From contig JAFAHO010000422.1 in the NCBI GenBank assembly GCA_019237205.1, positions 1 to 55,497 on the forward strand: a stretch of 55,497 nucleotides of DNA, given 5' to 3'. A program made the translations under genes and the position numbers. Under the pieces are notes generated by a model. The model had not been told where the DNA came from. It was given only the letters and a program-made list of their open reading frames with translations, and searched no databases. The stretch is from Hyphomicrobiales bacterium (GTDB taxonomy: Bacteria > Pseudomonadota > Alphaproteobacteria > Rhizobiales > Beijerinckiaceae). Shown piece after piece: positions 1 to 8,597 of this stretch. The stretch's first letter is position 1. Each line of letters opens with the position of its first letter.

Positions 1-1498
<1,498 letters not shown>

Positions 1499-1549
1499 GA
1501 GTGAGCTTTCCTCTTACGAGATCGCCCCGGGGGGGGGCCTAACCAGCCG

Positions 1550-1576
1550 CTAGCACTCGACCTTGGCGAGTGCTAG
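1550..1576 (-). promoter_or_regulatory. CIRCE operator (HrcA binding site) of groESL
   Basis: Two 9-base arms, CTAGCACTC and GAGTGCTAG, form a perfect inverted repeat with the canonical 9-base spacer. The consensus is TTAGCACTC-N9-GAGTGCTAA; only the outermost base of each arm differs and the change is symmetrical. It sits between the -10 element and groES. HrcA would repress here in unstressed cells. Confidence 0.96.
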
Positions 1577-1973
1577 CGGCGGCGCTCAAATAGGATCGTC
1601 GAACGGCGCGGTCAAGAGCGCGCCATCGTCAAAGTGGGCCGCGCCAAAGGACGTCAAAGCGCGGGTCGGCGAATCGGCCGGAGCTCGACTGCTCACCGAG
1701 GTTTTCCAGTCGAAAGGAGCGATGTCAGGTCGTCCAAATTCGGAATGGAAGGAATGAGGGGAATATCTAAGTATTCGTTTCGGAATTACAAATTACGAGA
1801 TTGTTTTCGTATCGTGGCGCGACAGCGCATTCAAGTAAGACGGGAACAATCCGCAATGCACGAATTCGTGAGCGAAGCGGCGCTTGCGAAATCGCAGGCC
1901 TTGCCTATCTTGAATCGCAATAAAGGGGGCGGCTTGCGGCGCCCAAGCGCCGCATACTCCAACGGAGGTCGCC
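1577..1973. other. Intergenic region between divergent groESL and the repeat-rich secreted protein
   Basis: Apart from the groESL promoter I see no gene here. GC content drops noticeably around 1750-1820. A perfect 7-bp hairpin (GCGGCGC, loop CCAA, GCGCCGC; 1936-1953) lies in the presumed 5' leader of the next gene, just ahead of its ribosome binding site GGAGG at 1964-1968. Confidence 0.6.
1587..1615 (-). promoter_or_regulatory. groESL promoter (-35/-10)
   Basis: Read on the minus strand: TTGACC (1615-1610), a 17-base spacer, then TATTTG (1592-1587), directly upstream of CIRCE. The -35 matches 5/6 and the -10 4/6 of the housekeeping consensus. The position relative to CIRCE is what HrcA-controlled promoters show. 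Confidence 0.7.
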
Positions 1974-2612
1974 ATGACTCTCGATTCTCTTCGGATTTCG
2001 GCAATCGCACTTGGCGCGGCCGTTCTTGCGTCGTCAGCGCCGGTCTCATCCGCAAGCGCGACCACGGTCGTGCGTCACCCGGCGCACGCTGTCCACTACT
2101 ATGCCGCGCACGGCTATGCCCGCCACTATGTGCATCACTACGCTTACCGGCACGGGCATCGCTACGCTTACTGGCGCGGCCATCGCTATGGCTATGGGTA
2201 TAATCCAGCCGCGGCTGTGGCCGGGGCGGTGGTCGGCGGCGCCCTCGGCGCCGCGGCTTATCCGTATGGCTGCGACCCGTATTATTATGGGCCGTGGGGA
2301 TACGGTTCGTGCCCGACCTATGATTGGGGCGGATATTACGGGCCCTACTACGGGAGCTTTGGCTATGGCTACGGCCCGGGCTACTACGGCCGCTATCGCC
2401 ATGGGTTCTACCAGAACCACGGGTTTGGCTTTAATCACGGGTCTGGCTTTAATCACGGGTTTGGCTTTAACGGCGGCGGACCGCGTATCGCCGGCGGAAG
2501 CTTCGGCCACATGGGCGAGTTCGGCGGGGCCCACATGGGTGGGTTCGGCGGGGCCCACATGGGCGGGTTTGGCGGCGGCCACATGGGCGGAGGCGGCCAC
2601 TTCGTCCGCTGA
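1974..2612 (+). CDS. Secreted Gly/Tyr/His-rich repeat protein, function unknown
   Basis: A 212-residue protein with a clear signal peptide (hydrophobic stretch ISAIALGAAVLASSAPVSSASA, about residues 8-29). After it come a His/Tyr-rich stretch (residues ~35-75, many HY/YAH pairs), a short Gly/Ala zipper-like segment (AVAGAVVGGALGAAAYP, ~80-96), and a low-complexity C-terminal half rich in Gly, Tyr, Phe and His. Two blocks of tandem DNA repeats encode its tail: three copies of an HGFGFN-type hexapeptide and three and a half copies of GGFGGAHM. The start is supported by GGAGG eight bases upstream. Such proteins are common in Rhizobiales and are exported to the periplasm or surface. The many histidines could bind metal, but that is inference. 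I do not assign a function. Confidence 0.85.
   Translation: MTLDSLRISAIALGAAVLASSAPVSSASATTVVRHPAHAVHYYAAHGYARHYVHHYAYRHGHRYAYWRGHRYGYGYNPAAAVAGAVVGGALGAAAYPYGCDPYYYGPWGYGSCPTYDWGGYYGPYYGSFGYGYGPGYYGRYRHGFYQNHGFGFNHGSGFNHGFGFNGGGPRIAGGSFGHMGEFGGAHMGGFGGAHMGGFGGGHMGGGGHFVR
2418..2471 (+). repeat. 18-bp tandem repeat, 3 copies, in frame
   Basis: Units begin at 2418, 2436 and 2454 with CACGGGTTTGGCTTTAAT; they differ by one or two bases. Each encodes the hexapeptide HGFGFN (second copy HGSGFN). The number of copies probably varies between strains by slippage. Confidence 0.9.
2507..2590 (+). repeat. 24-bp tandem repeat, about 3.5 copies, in frame
   Basis: Units start at 2507, 2531, 2555 and 2579 with CCACATGGG. 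Each encodes an octapeptide of the form HMGGFGGA. It lies 3' of the 18-bp repeat in the same gene, so two independent repeat expansions shaped this tail. Confidence 0.9.
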
Positions 2613-2637
2613 GCTTACAAACCCCATGCGTTGCGGC

Positions 2638-2662
2638 ACGGGCGGCTCATCGAGCCGCCCGT
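2638..2662. terminator. Perfect 11-bp hairpin between convergent genes
   Basis: ACGGGCGGCTC (2638-2648), loop ATC, then its exact complement (2652-2662). It lies in the 56-base gap between two converging genes and could end transcription from both sides. There is no T-run on either strand, so this is a likely but not classic terminator. Confidence 0.55.
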
Positions 2663-2668
2663 CGTCGA

Positions 2669-3442
2669 TCAACGGAACCATTTCGCATAAAGCGCCTCGT
2701 ACTCCCCGTCCTCCGTCGCCAGATGCAGCCACTGGTCGACGAAGGCCTTCAAGGCGGGATCGGGAATCATCCAATAGGCCTTTTCAGCGAAGTCGAATGG
2801 TTTGTCGGGATGGATCGCGCAAAGGACGTCCGGGTGCAGCTTTTGCTGGAAGCGGGTCTCCGACGCGTCGGTGATCATCACGTCGGCATCGCCCTTCGCC
2901 AGCCGGTCGAAAATCGTCAGATTGTCTGGGTAAAGGATAATCTGCGCGGCGTGGAGATGTGCGCGGTCGAAGCGCTCGTTCGTGCCGCCCGGGTTGGCGA
3001 TGACGCGGACCCCCGGCCGATCGATGTCGGCGAGCGTCTGGTACCTGGCCTGATCGGAGCAACGGGCGATCGGCGTCTTGCCCTCGCGCATGTAAGGCGC
3101 GGAGAAGAGGCCGATCTTTTGCCGGTCTAGGGTCACCGAGACGCCGCCCATCGCGATGTCGAAGGCGCCGTTTTCGAGGTCGTGGGCGAGCGTTCCCCAG
3201 GTTGTCGGAACGAATTCGACCTTCGCGCCGAGCGCCTGTCCGAGCGACCGGGCCAGATCGATGTCGAGGCCCGAATATTCGCCGCTCGCCTTGTCTAGCG
3301 CGGTGAACGGACGGTAGTCGCCGGTTGTGCCGACGCGCAGCACATGGGCAGCCAGAATGGACTCGAAGCGGGAGGAATCCGCGAGCGCGGACGCGGCGAA
3401 CATCACGCCGCAGGCAAGGACAAACCAGCCGGTCGCGCGCAT
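2669..3442 (-). CDS. pheC: Periplasmic cyclohexadienyl (prephenate/arogenate) dehydratase, PheC type
   Basis: A 257-residue protein with a signal peptide (cleavage about residue 21, after ASALA) and a solute-binding-protein fold. It resembles Pseudomonas PheC more than an amino acid transport protein: GDYRPFTALD at 41-50, FDIAMGGVSVTLDRQ at 94-108, NPGGTNERF at 150-158, and the C-terminal PFDFAEKAYW. The segment TDASE (191-195) keeps the glutamate that serves as general acid in PheC and is absent in transport binding proteins. The expected reaction is prephenate to phenylpyruvate (or arogenate to phenylalanine) in the periplasm. No permease or ATPase gene lies next to it, which also argues against a transport role. 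The comparison with PheC is from memory, so a plain amino acid-binding protein remains possible. Confidence 0.75.
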   Translation of the reverse strand: MRATGWFVLACGVMFAASALADSSRFESILAAHVLRVGTTGDYRPFTALDKASGEYSGLDIDLARSLGQALGAKVEFVPTTWGTLAHDLENGAFDIAMGGVSVTLDRQKIGLFSAPYMREGKTPIARCSDQARYQTLADIDRPGVRVIANPGGTNERFDRAHLHAAQIILYPDNLTIFDRLAKGDADVMITDASETRFQQKLHPDVLCAIHPDKPFDFAEKAYWMIPDPALKAFVDQWLHLATEDGEYEALYAKWFR

Positions 3443-3451
3443 GCGCCGAGG

Positions 3452-3835
3452 TCAAGCCGCCTTCAACAGCCTTTCGACTTCGTTCACCAGATCCCTCAGA
3501 TGAAACGGTTTCGACAGGATCCGGGCGTCCTTCGGCGCGTTATTGTCCGGATTGAGCGCCACCGCCGCGAAGCCCGTGATGAACATGACCTTGATTTCAG
3601 GATCGAGTTCCGTCGCCCGCCGGGCAAGCTCGATGCCGTCCATTTCCGGCATGACAATATCGGTCAGGAGAAGTTCGAACGGCTCCTCCCGCAGACGATC
3701 ATAGGCCGCGGCCCCATTGTCGAACGACGCCACGGAATAGCCGGCGTTCTGCAGCGCCTTGACGAGGAATCGACGCATGTCGTTGTCGTCCTCGGCAAGC
3801 AGGATTTTGGCTGAAATCTCGACAGGCGTGCGCAT
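3452..3835 (-). CDS. cpdR: Single-domain response regulator CpdR
   Basis: A stand-alone receiver domain of 127 aa. It has the acidic pair ED in ILLAEDDNDMRR, the phosphoacceptor D59 in LLTDIVMPEMDG, the Thr in MFITGF and the conserved Lys in LSKPF. The sequence matches the alphaproteobacterial CpdR family nearly residue for residue in these parts. In Caulobacter, unphosphorylated CpdR moves to the pole and lets ClpXP degrade CtrA and other cell-cycle proteins; the CckA-ChpT relay phosphorylates it. The neighbouring N-formylglutamate amidohydrolase gene, divergent from it, is the usual Rhizobiales neighbour. The N-terminus is about 8 residues longer than in Caulobacter CpdR, so an internal start is possible, although no internal ATG is in place. 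Confidence 0.93.
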   Translation of the reverse strand: MRTPVEISAKILLAEDDNDMRRFLVKALQNAGYSVASFDNGAAAYDRLREEPFELLLTDIVMPEMDGIELARRATELDPEIKVMFITGFAAVALNPDNNAPKDARILSKPFHLRDLVNEVERLLKAA

Positions 3836-3988
3836 CCCGTGCCCCCGATTGAGGCTTGCAACCTTGCGGCGCCCCGGTAAACATTCCTTGAACCGGTCTG
3901 CGTGCTGTCGCGTGTCTCAGCGCCTCGGAGTTATGATAGACCCCAAAGACCGGGCGAGAGCAAGCGCGGGAGTGAGCCTGGAGCGATC

Positions 3989-4873
3989 ATGGACCGGTTC
4001 GAGCGGCTGGCGACGACGGACTTCGAACGTGCGATCGAAACGATAGAGCCCCCTCGTCTGGCTGCGCCCCTCATTTTCAGTTCGCCACACTCCGGGTCGA
4101 TCTACCCGGAGCGTTTCCTGGCGGCGTCGCGCCTCGATCCGTTGACGCTTAGACGATCGGAGGACGCCTACGTCGACGAACTGTTCCTGCCATGCGTCGC
4201 GCTCGGGGCGCCGCTTCTGCGCGCTCTGTTCCCCAGGGCCTATCTCGACGTCAATCGCGAGCCCTACGAACTCGACCCGCAGGTTTTCGAGGGACGGCTT
4301 CCGGACTTCGCCAACACTCGGTCCTTGCGGGTCGCGGTCGGCCTCGGCACAATCCCGCGGGTCGTCGGCGACTCCCAGCCGATCTACAAGCAGCCGATAT
4401 CGGTCGCCGAGGGTCTCGGCCGCGTCGAGTGGCTCTATCGCCCCTATCACGAGCAGTTGAGAACGCTGGTCGAGCGGGCTCTTCAGCGGTTTGGCCGGGC
4501 GGTGCTCATTGATTGCCACTCCATGCCGAGCAACGCCGCAGACGTCGCCGGGTTGGACGTCGTGCTCGGCGACCGTTACGGGGCAAGCGCCGCCCCCGGC
4601 CTCGTCGGGATCCTGGAGACGAGCCTGCGCGCCGCAGGGTATCGGGTTCGCCGCAACAAGCCGTTCGCCGGCGGTTTCATCACCGAGAATTTCGGCGCTC
4701 CTTCAAGAGGCGTCGACGCCGTTCAAATCGAGATCGCGCGCTCGCTCTATCTCGACGAGCGCAGGCTCGTGAAGACCGAGGCATGGTCAACGCTGCGAGG
4801 CAATCTGTTCAACGCGGTGAGGAGTCTGGTGCGCGAGCTCGGCGGCGATCAAAACCGTCTGGCGGCCGAGTGA
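3989..4873 (+). CDS. N-formylglutamate amidohydrolase family protein
   Basis: A 294-residue member of the FGase family (Pfam PF05013). Characteristic parts are LIFSSPHSGSIYPERF near residues 26-41, VDELF, the AYLDVNREPYELDP stretch, and LIDCHSMPS around residues 173-181, in which the His is a likely metal ligand. HutG-type members release formate from N-formylglutamate, the last step of one histidine-degradation route; the stand-alone copies beside cpdR in Rhizobiales have no proven role. No other hut gene is nearby, so catabolism of histidine is not supported by context. The start at 3989 is preceded by CTGGAG; a longer open frame upstream lacks family similarity. Confidence 0.87.
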   Translation: MDRFERLATTDFERAIETIEPPRLAAPLIFSSPHSGSIYPERFLAASRLDPLTLRRSEDAYVDELFLPCVALGAPLLRALFPRAYLDVNREPYELDPQVFEGRLPDFANTRSLRVAVGLGTIPRVVGDSQPIYKQPISVAEGLGRVEWLYRPYHEQLRTLVERALQRFGRAVLIDCHSMPSNAADVAGLDVVLGDRYGASAAPGLVGILETSLRAAGYRVRRNKPFAGGFITENFGAPSRGVDAVQIEIARSLYLDERRLVKTEAWSTLRGNLFNAVRSLVRELGGDQNRLAAE

Positions 4874-5317
4874 CGGGGCCGGCTCCGTGGCCCGTTCGAC
4901 TCCGGCCGCCGAACCGCCGCGCAAGGAGGCGAGTTTGCGATGCCGCGACGCAGCCGGCGACCAAAAGGAGGTCCGCAAAAAAGGAGGCCGCCATGTCGCC
5001 ACGGCGGCCTTCAGTCTAGGGAGGAAACGCCCAAGGAGGGCATATGCGGCAGGTCATGCCGCACCGCAACAATATCGGTGTTGAGTCCCCGGCTTGCAAG
5101 AGGTTTCTTGGTTGGCTAGGTCCGGGCGGGCCGAAATGGCGCGAAGGGGTGCGACCCGCCCGAGACGGGCGTTGTTTTCCACTTGGGAATAATTCCAATT
5201 GAATCAGGCGACTACGTCAGCCGTCCTCGGCGAGCGATCGTGCAAGCTGCAACTGTCGAGGAATAGCAGTCATGCCGGCGCGGCATAACTCGCGCAGCAT
5301 TTTTTGAGAGGGTTTTG
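4874..5317. other. Intergenic region with two hairpins, no gene recognised
   Basis: No convincing coding frame. Besides the hairpin at 4985-5010, CGGGCGGG (5123-5130) is exactly complementary to CCCGCCCG (5155-5162), giving an 8-bp stem with a 24-base loop that can fold further. GC drops at 5175-5210, a plausible promoter area for hisN, but I see no clear -35/-10 pair. Confidence 0.5.
4985..5010 (+). terminator. Terminator-like hairpin
   Basis: AGGCCGCC (4985-4992) pairs with GGCGGCCT (5003-5010) around a 10-base loop, some 110 bases after the amidohydrolase gene. There is no T-run, so it may be a weak terminator or a structured part of the transcript. Confidence 0.35.
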
Positions 5318-6136
5318 ATGACTGCGGTCGACTTTGCGGCATTCGTCGAGCGGCTCGCCCAGGTTTCCGGCGAGGTGATTCTGCCCTTCTTTCGCAGCGC
5401 GATCGGGGCGGAAGACAAGTCCCGCGGAGGCCTCTTTGATCCCGTGACGGAGGCCGACCGCGCCGCCGAGGCGGCGATGCGGCGGCTCATCGGGCAGACT
5501 TTTCCTGCTCACGGCGTCATCGGGGAGGAGTATGGCCTCGATCGGCCCGATGCAGAATTCGTCTGGGTGCTTGATCCGATCGACGGGACGAAGAGCTTCA
5601 TTTCCGGCATGCCGACCTGGGGCACGCTGATCGGGCTCATGCATCGCGGTCGCCCTGTCTATGGCATGATGGCGCAACCGTTCACCCGCGAGCGCTTCTA
5701 TGGCGACGGCAAACGGGCGAGGCTGCGCACGCTTGCGACGGCGCGGGGCGATGCGCCTCCTTCCGAATGGACGACGCGGACACTTCACACGCGCGCCTGC
5801 GCCTCTTTGAGCGAGGCGACGCTGGCGACGACGAGCCCGCTGCTCATTCGCGACGACGCCGATCGCGACGCGTACCGGCGTGTCGAGAGCAGGGTCCGTC
5901 TCCCTCGCTACGGCGGCGATTGCTACGCCTATTGTGCGCTTGCTGCGGGGTTCGTCGATGTCGTAATCGAGACCAATCTCAAACCGCACGACATTATCGC
6001 GCTGACGCCGATCGTCGAGGGCGCCGGAGGCATCATCACGACCTGGGACGGGGATGACGCGGCCAAAGGCGGGCGCATTTTGGCCGCCGGAGACCGGCGC
6101 GTTCATGACGAGGCGAGCCGTCTGCTTCTGAGCTAG
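5318..6136 (+). CDS. hisN: Histidinol-phosphatase, inositol monophosphatase family
   Basis: A 272-residue Mg-dependent phosphatase. The family marks are present: VTEADRAAE (substrate/metal region), the glutamate in GEEYG, the signature DPIDGTKSFISGMPTWGT (about residues 86-103) and the C-terminal GGDCYAY and LKPHD segments. In Rhizobiales, HisN supplies the L-histidinol phosphate dephosphorylation step of histidine synthesis. SISGMP in place of the usual FIxGxP matches the HisN subgroup rather than SuhB. The ATG at 5318 follows GAGAGGG by 6 bases. The last 4 bases overlap the end of the converging transporter gene. Confidence 0.9.
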   Translation: MTAVDFAAFVERLAQVSGEVILPFFRSAIGAEDKSRGGLFDPVTEADRAAEAAMRRLIGQTFPAHGVIGEEYGLDRPDAEFVWVLDPIDGTKSFISGMPTWGTLIGLMHRGRPVYGMMAQPFTRERFYGDGKRARLRTLATARGDAPPSEWTTRTLHTRACASLSEATLATTSPLLIRDDADRDAYRRVESRVRLPRYGGDCYAYCALAAGFVDVVIETNLKPHDIIALTPIVEGAGGIITTWDGDDAAKGGRILAAGDRRVHDEASRLLLS

Positions 6137-7623
6137 ACGGAGACATCGGCGAAGAGGTCGAATGCGCCGGGCGTCGGCGCGCGCCTGCGCCGCGGCGCAA
6201 AGAGGGACGCCAAAGCGCCGGCTACATAAGCGACAGCCGCAGCCATCAGCGCCGCCTCGAACAGGACAGCGGCTTCGGGCGCCTGCGTCGTCGGCGCCGT
6301 CCGGACAAGGGCGGCGACGGCGGCGAGAGCGCAGAGCATGCCGAAGCTTGCCGACAACGGTCCGACGCGCGGGATGAGCGCCAGAGCGACGAGGGGCGTC
6401 GTCACGGCCAGCGACAAGGCCATGGCGACGATCAGCGAAGTTCGCGCCTCGATAAGGCCCCCGCTGTCGCACGCGGCGCAGCCGACGACGACCAGGAGCT
6501 GGGCTGCGCGCATTCGCGCCAGACGCACGCTGGCCAGCGTCGGAAAGGGCTTCGGCGGATCCGCCAGCGCGACGCCGAACGCCCGCGAAGAGCCGTGAAC
6601 GCCCAGACGCGCCAAAGCCATGGCCGCGGCGAGCGTCGCCGCGCCGGTCAGCGAGGCGGCGACCGGGTTCAAGTCGCCCGCCGCAAAGTCAACCGGAAAG
6701 GCCCAGAGCGCAGCGCCCGTCAGCCCCGCCACCGACAATCCCAGGACGATCGCGACGAAGCCAGCCCTGACCGCTGCACTCGCGTCCCTGCTGGCGACCG
6801 CCGCGGGCTCGAACGCGAAGAAACCGGCCAGCGCAACTGTCGTCGCGACCAGCTTCGGCGCTGCCGGAGCGAAGGACGCCGGCTCAAGCGCAGCGTGCCA
6901 GTCCGGAGGCGACAGGCCGACGCGCCATCCCGACGCGAATCCGAGGAGCGTGATCATTGCGATCGCTCCGGCGCTCGCGGCCGCGGTTGAAATCACGCCG
7001 GTCAATCCGCCAGGAGCAACGCTGAGAATGAGAACCGATGCGACAATGGCCTCGGCCCACGCGCGACTTGTCGTGATCAGCGCCTGCGTCGCGAGAACGG
7101 CGATCTCAAAGCCGGCCAGCGCGGTCAGCGCAGCAGTCGCCCAAATCACGGTTCCGGAGATGAGGCGTAGCGGCGAGCCCGAAAAGCGGGTCGCGATCAC
7201 GTCGGCAAGCGACGTTGCGCCGAAGCGACGCAGCAAGGGTCCGAAAACCGTCGCTCCGAGCGCCATGCCGATGAGGACGCCGAGCAACGGCGGATTGGAG
7301 AGCGAAGCGAAATCCGGATAGAGACAGAGTGCGACTCCCGCGGCCACGGCCACCCCGCTGAGGCCGCCGTAGAACGGCGAGATCCGACGACTCGCCGCGA
7401 TGAACGACCCAAGATCGGCGTTGCGCGCTCCGAGCCCGAAGACCGTGACGCCAATGAGCGCGAGAACGGGTCCGATCGCCCTCACAAGTCCCGCCGGCGC
7501 GCCGATCCGATCAAGCGCCATGATCGCCGCAACGCCAAGAGCGAAAGCGGCGGCGGCGAAGATCGCCAATCCGTTGATCCGGCTGGAGCGGCTTTCCAAA
7601 GACATCGCTGATTCTAAAGACAT
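6133..7623 (-). CDS. Sodium:solute symporter (SSS) family transporter
   Basis: A 496-residue membrane protein with about 12-13 hydrophobic segments spread over the whole length. The segment GARNADLGSFIAASRRISPFYGGLSGVAVAAG (about residues 64-95) is typical of the SSS branch related to VC_2705 and DctS-associated transporters, as is SLADVIATRFSG. Substrate cannot be predicted; members carry small organic acids, amino acids or proline. The N-terminus is odd: an 18-bp exact tandem duplication creates MSLESAMSLES with two in-frame ATGs (7623 and 7605), and neither has a clear ribosome binding site. The 3' end overlaps hisN by 4 bases. Confidence 0.78.
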   Translation of the reverse strand: MSLESAMSLESRSSRINGLAIFAAAAFALGVAAIMALDRIGAPAGLVRAIGPVLALIGVTVFGLGARNADLGSFIAASRRISPFYGGLSGVAVAAGVALCLYPDFASLSNPPLLGVLIGMALGATVFGPLLRRFGATSLADVIATRFSGSPLRLISGTVIWATAALTALAGFEIAVLATQALITTSRAWAEAIVASVLILSVAPGGLTGVISTAAASAGAIAMITLLGFASGWRVGLSPPDWHAALEPASFAPAAPKLVATTVALAGFFAFEPAAVASRDASAAVRAGFVAIVLGLSVAGLTGAALWAFPVDFAAGDLNPVAASLTGAATLAAAMALARLGVHGSSRAFGVALADPPKPFPTLASVRLARMRAAQLLVVVGCAACDSGGLIEARTSLIVAMALSLAVTTPLVALALIPRVGPLSASFGMLCALAAVAALVRTAPTTQAPEAAVLFEAALMAAAVAYVAGALASLFAPRRRRAPTPGAFDLFADVSV

Positions 7624-7633
7624 CGCTGATTCT
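7598..7633 (-). repeat. 18-bp perfect tandem duplication at a start codon
   Basis: Two exact copies of AAAGACATCGCTGATTCT (forward strand; 7598-7615 and 7616-7633). Because 18 is a multiple of three, the duplication copies the start region of the SSS transporter in frame and offers two ATGs. It may change translation efficiency. Confidence 0.92.
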
Positions 7634-7734
7634 AAGGCGGGAGGAACGCTGGGCTCTTACCGAGTTTTCCGCTCCCGAGCCAGCGTGGCGGCGACGCCTG
7701 AAGCCGCATGACCCCGGATCAGTCTCGCCGCCGC

Positions 7735-8400
7735 CTATTTGGTCTTGGCTTTCTTGCGTCTCGCGTTGGCGGGGTGTTCCTGCGCGTAGCTATGCGGGCC
7801 GCTCCATCCCGGGAGGTAATCGGCGTCCGGGGTTTTCGACAGCGTGAGCGCCTTCGCCACCGCGGCGCTGAAATCGGCTTTGATCGCCTTCACCTTGATG
7901 CGCGGGCGGAGAAAATCGGCCCAGAGGAATTCCGAGAACGGCGTCGAATCCTTTGCGAAACCGCCGATGTTGCGCAATGCGCCGGCGACCGAGCGATAGG
8001 GATCGTCCTCCATCGTCTTGACCGTCCGCGGGAGATCGGAAAAAGGGCGCCGCCGTCCCTTGCCGTCGTACGGATGCGTCCAGCCGTGGAAATCCATCAT
8101 GTTCCAAAAATGGTCGACGTTCAGCCGGCTGAGGTCGGCCATCACAGTCACAAACACGCTCTCGACGCCCTCCTCATAGAGCGCGCGCGCGAGATGGTGG
8201 TGGTCGATAAGGTAGTGAGCGCCCCCGAGACCGACGATCGTCGGCACCATGTGCGATCCGAGAAACTTGGTCAGATCCTGCGCGGTCTTCTGTCTCCAGG
8301 CGTCGCGCTTTTGATGAACTTCGTTCATGCCGAGTGTGATCTGGGTCGGCCGAAGGCTCAGAATCGGCGTGGCTTTAAGAACAGGTTCGCGAAGGCTCAT
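7735..8400 (-). CDS. ParB-like nuclease family protein (ParBc_2)
   Basis: A protein of 221 residues from ATG 8400. It contains a ParB/sulfiredoxin-like N-terminal part: LRPTQITLGMNEVHQKRDAW, then VPTIVGLGGAHYLIDHHHLARAL with a triple His, which corresponds to the GxHR-type phosphate-binding loop in ParB-like domains. The rest (WNMMDFHGWTHPYD, SDLPRTVKTMEDDPYRS) matches the putative ParB-like nuclease family PF08857. There is no DNA-binding helix-turn-helix as in chromosome-partitioning ParB, so it is not a partition protein. Its biological role is not established. The C-terminus is Lys/Arg-rich (RRKKAKTK). A longer frame with a TTG start at 8439 exists but is less likely. Confidence 0.7.
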   Translation of the reverse strand: MSLREPVLKATPILSLRPTQITLGMNEVHQKRDAWRQKTAQDLTKFLGSHMVPTIVGLGGAHYLIDHHHLARALYEEGVESVFVTVMADLSRLNVDHFWNMMDFHGWTHPYDGKGRRRPFSDLPRTVKTMEDDPYRSVAGALRNIGGFAKDSTPFSEFLWADFLRPRIKVKAIKADFSAAVAKALTLSKTPDADYLPGWSGPHSYAQEHPANARRKKAKTK

Positions 8401-8597
8401 AGCAACACCGGAGGTTCCCGTAGCGGTTACTTGTCGCAAAACTGTCTTATGTAAGCGCCGGGGTCAATGCACGAGCGCGAGAATGCTGTGGAACCTGCCA
8501 GCGCCGCTGCCCTGTTCCGTCATTTGACCCTCTAGTCAAATCGTGTTTTGTCGCGGCGAAAATCGCGATCCCGAACATCCGACGAGAATGTCAGCCC

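Noticed and set aside
5121-5162. Possible tRNA or structured RNA gene in the gap before hisN
   Set aside because: Only one 8-bp stem is clear; there are no cloverleaf arms, T-loop sequence or CCA end.
7735-8400. Chromosome partitioning protein ParB
   Set aside because: Only the ParB-like nuclease fold is present; there is no helix-turn-helix and no parA or parS nearby.
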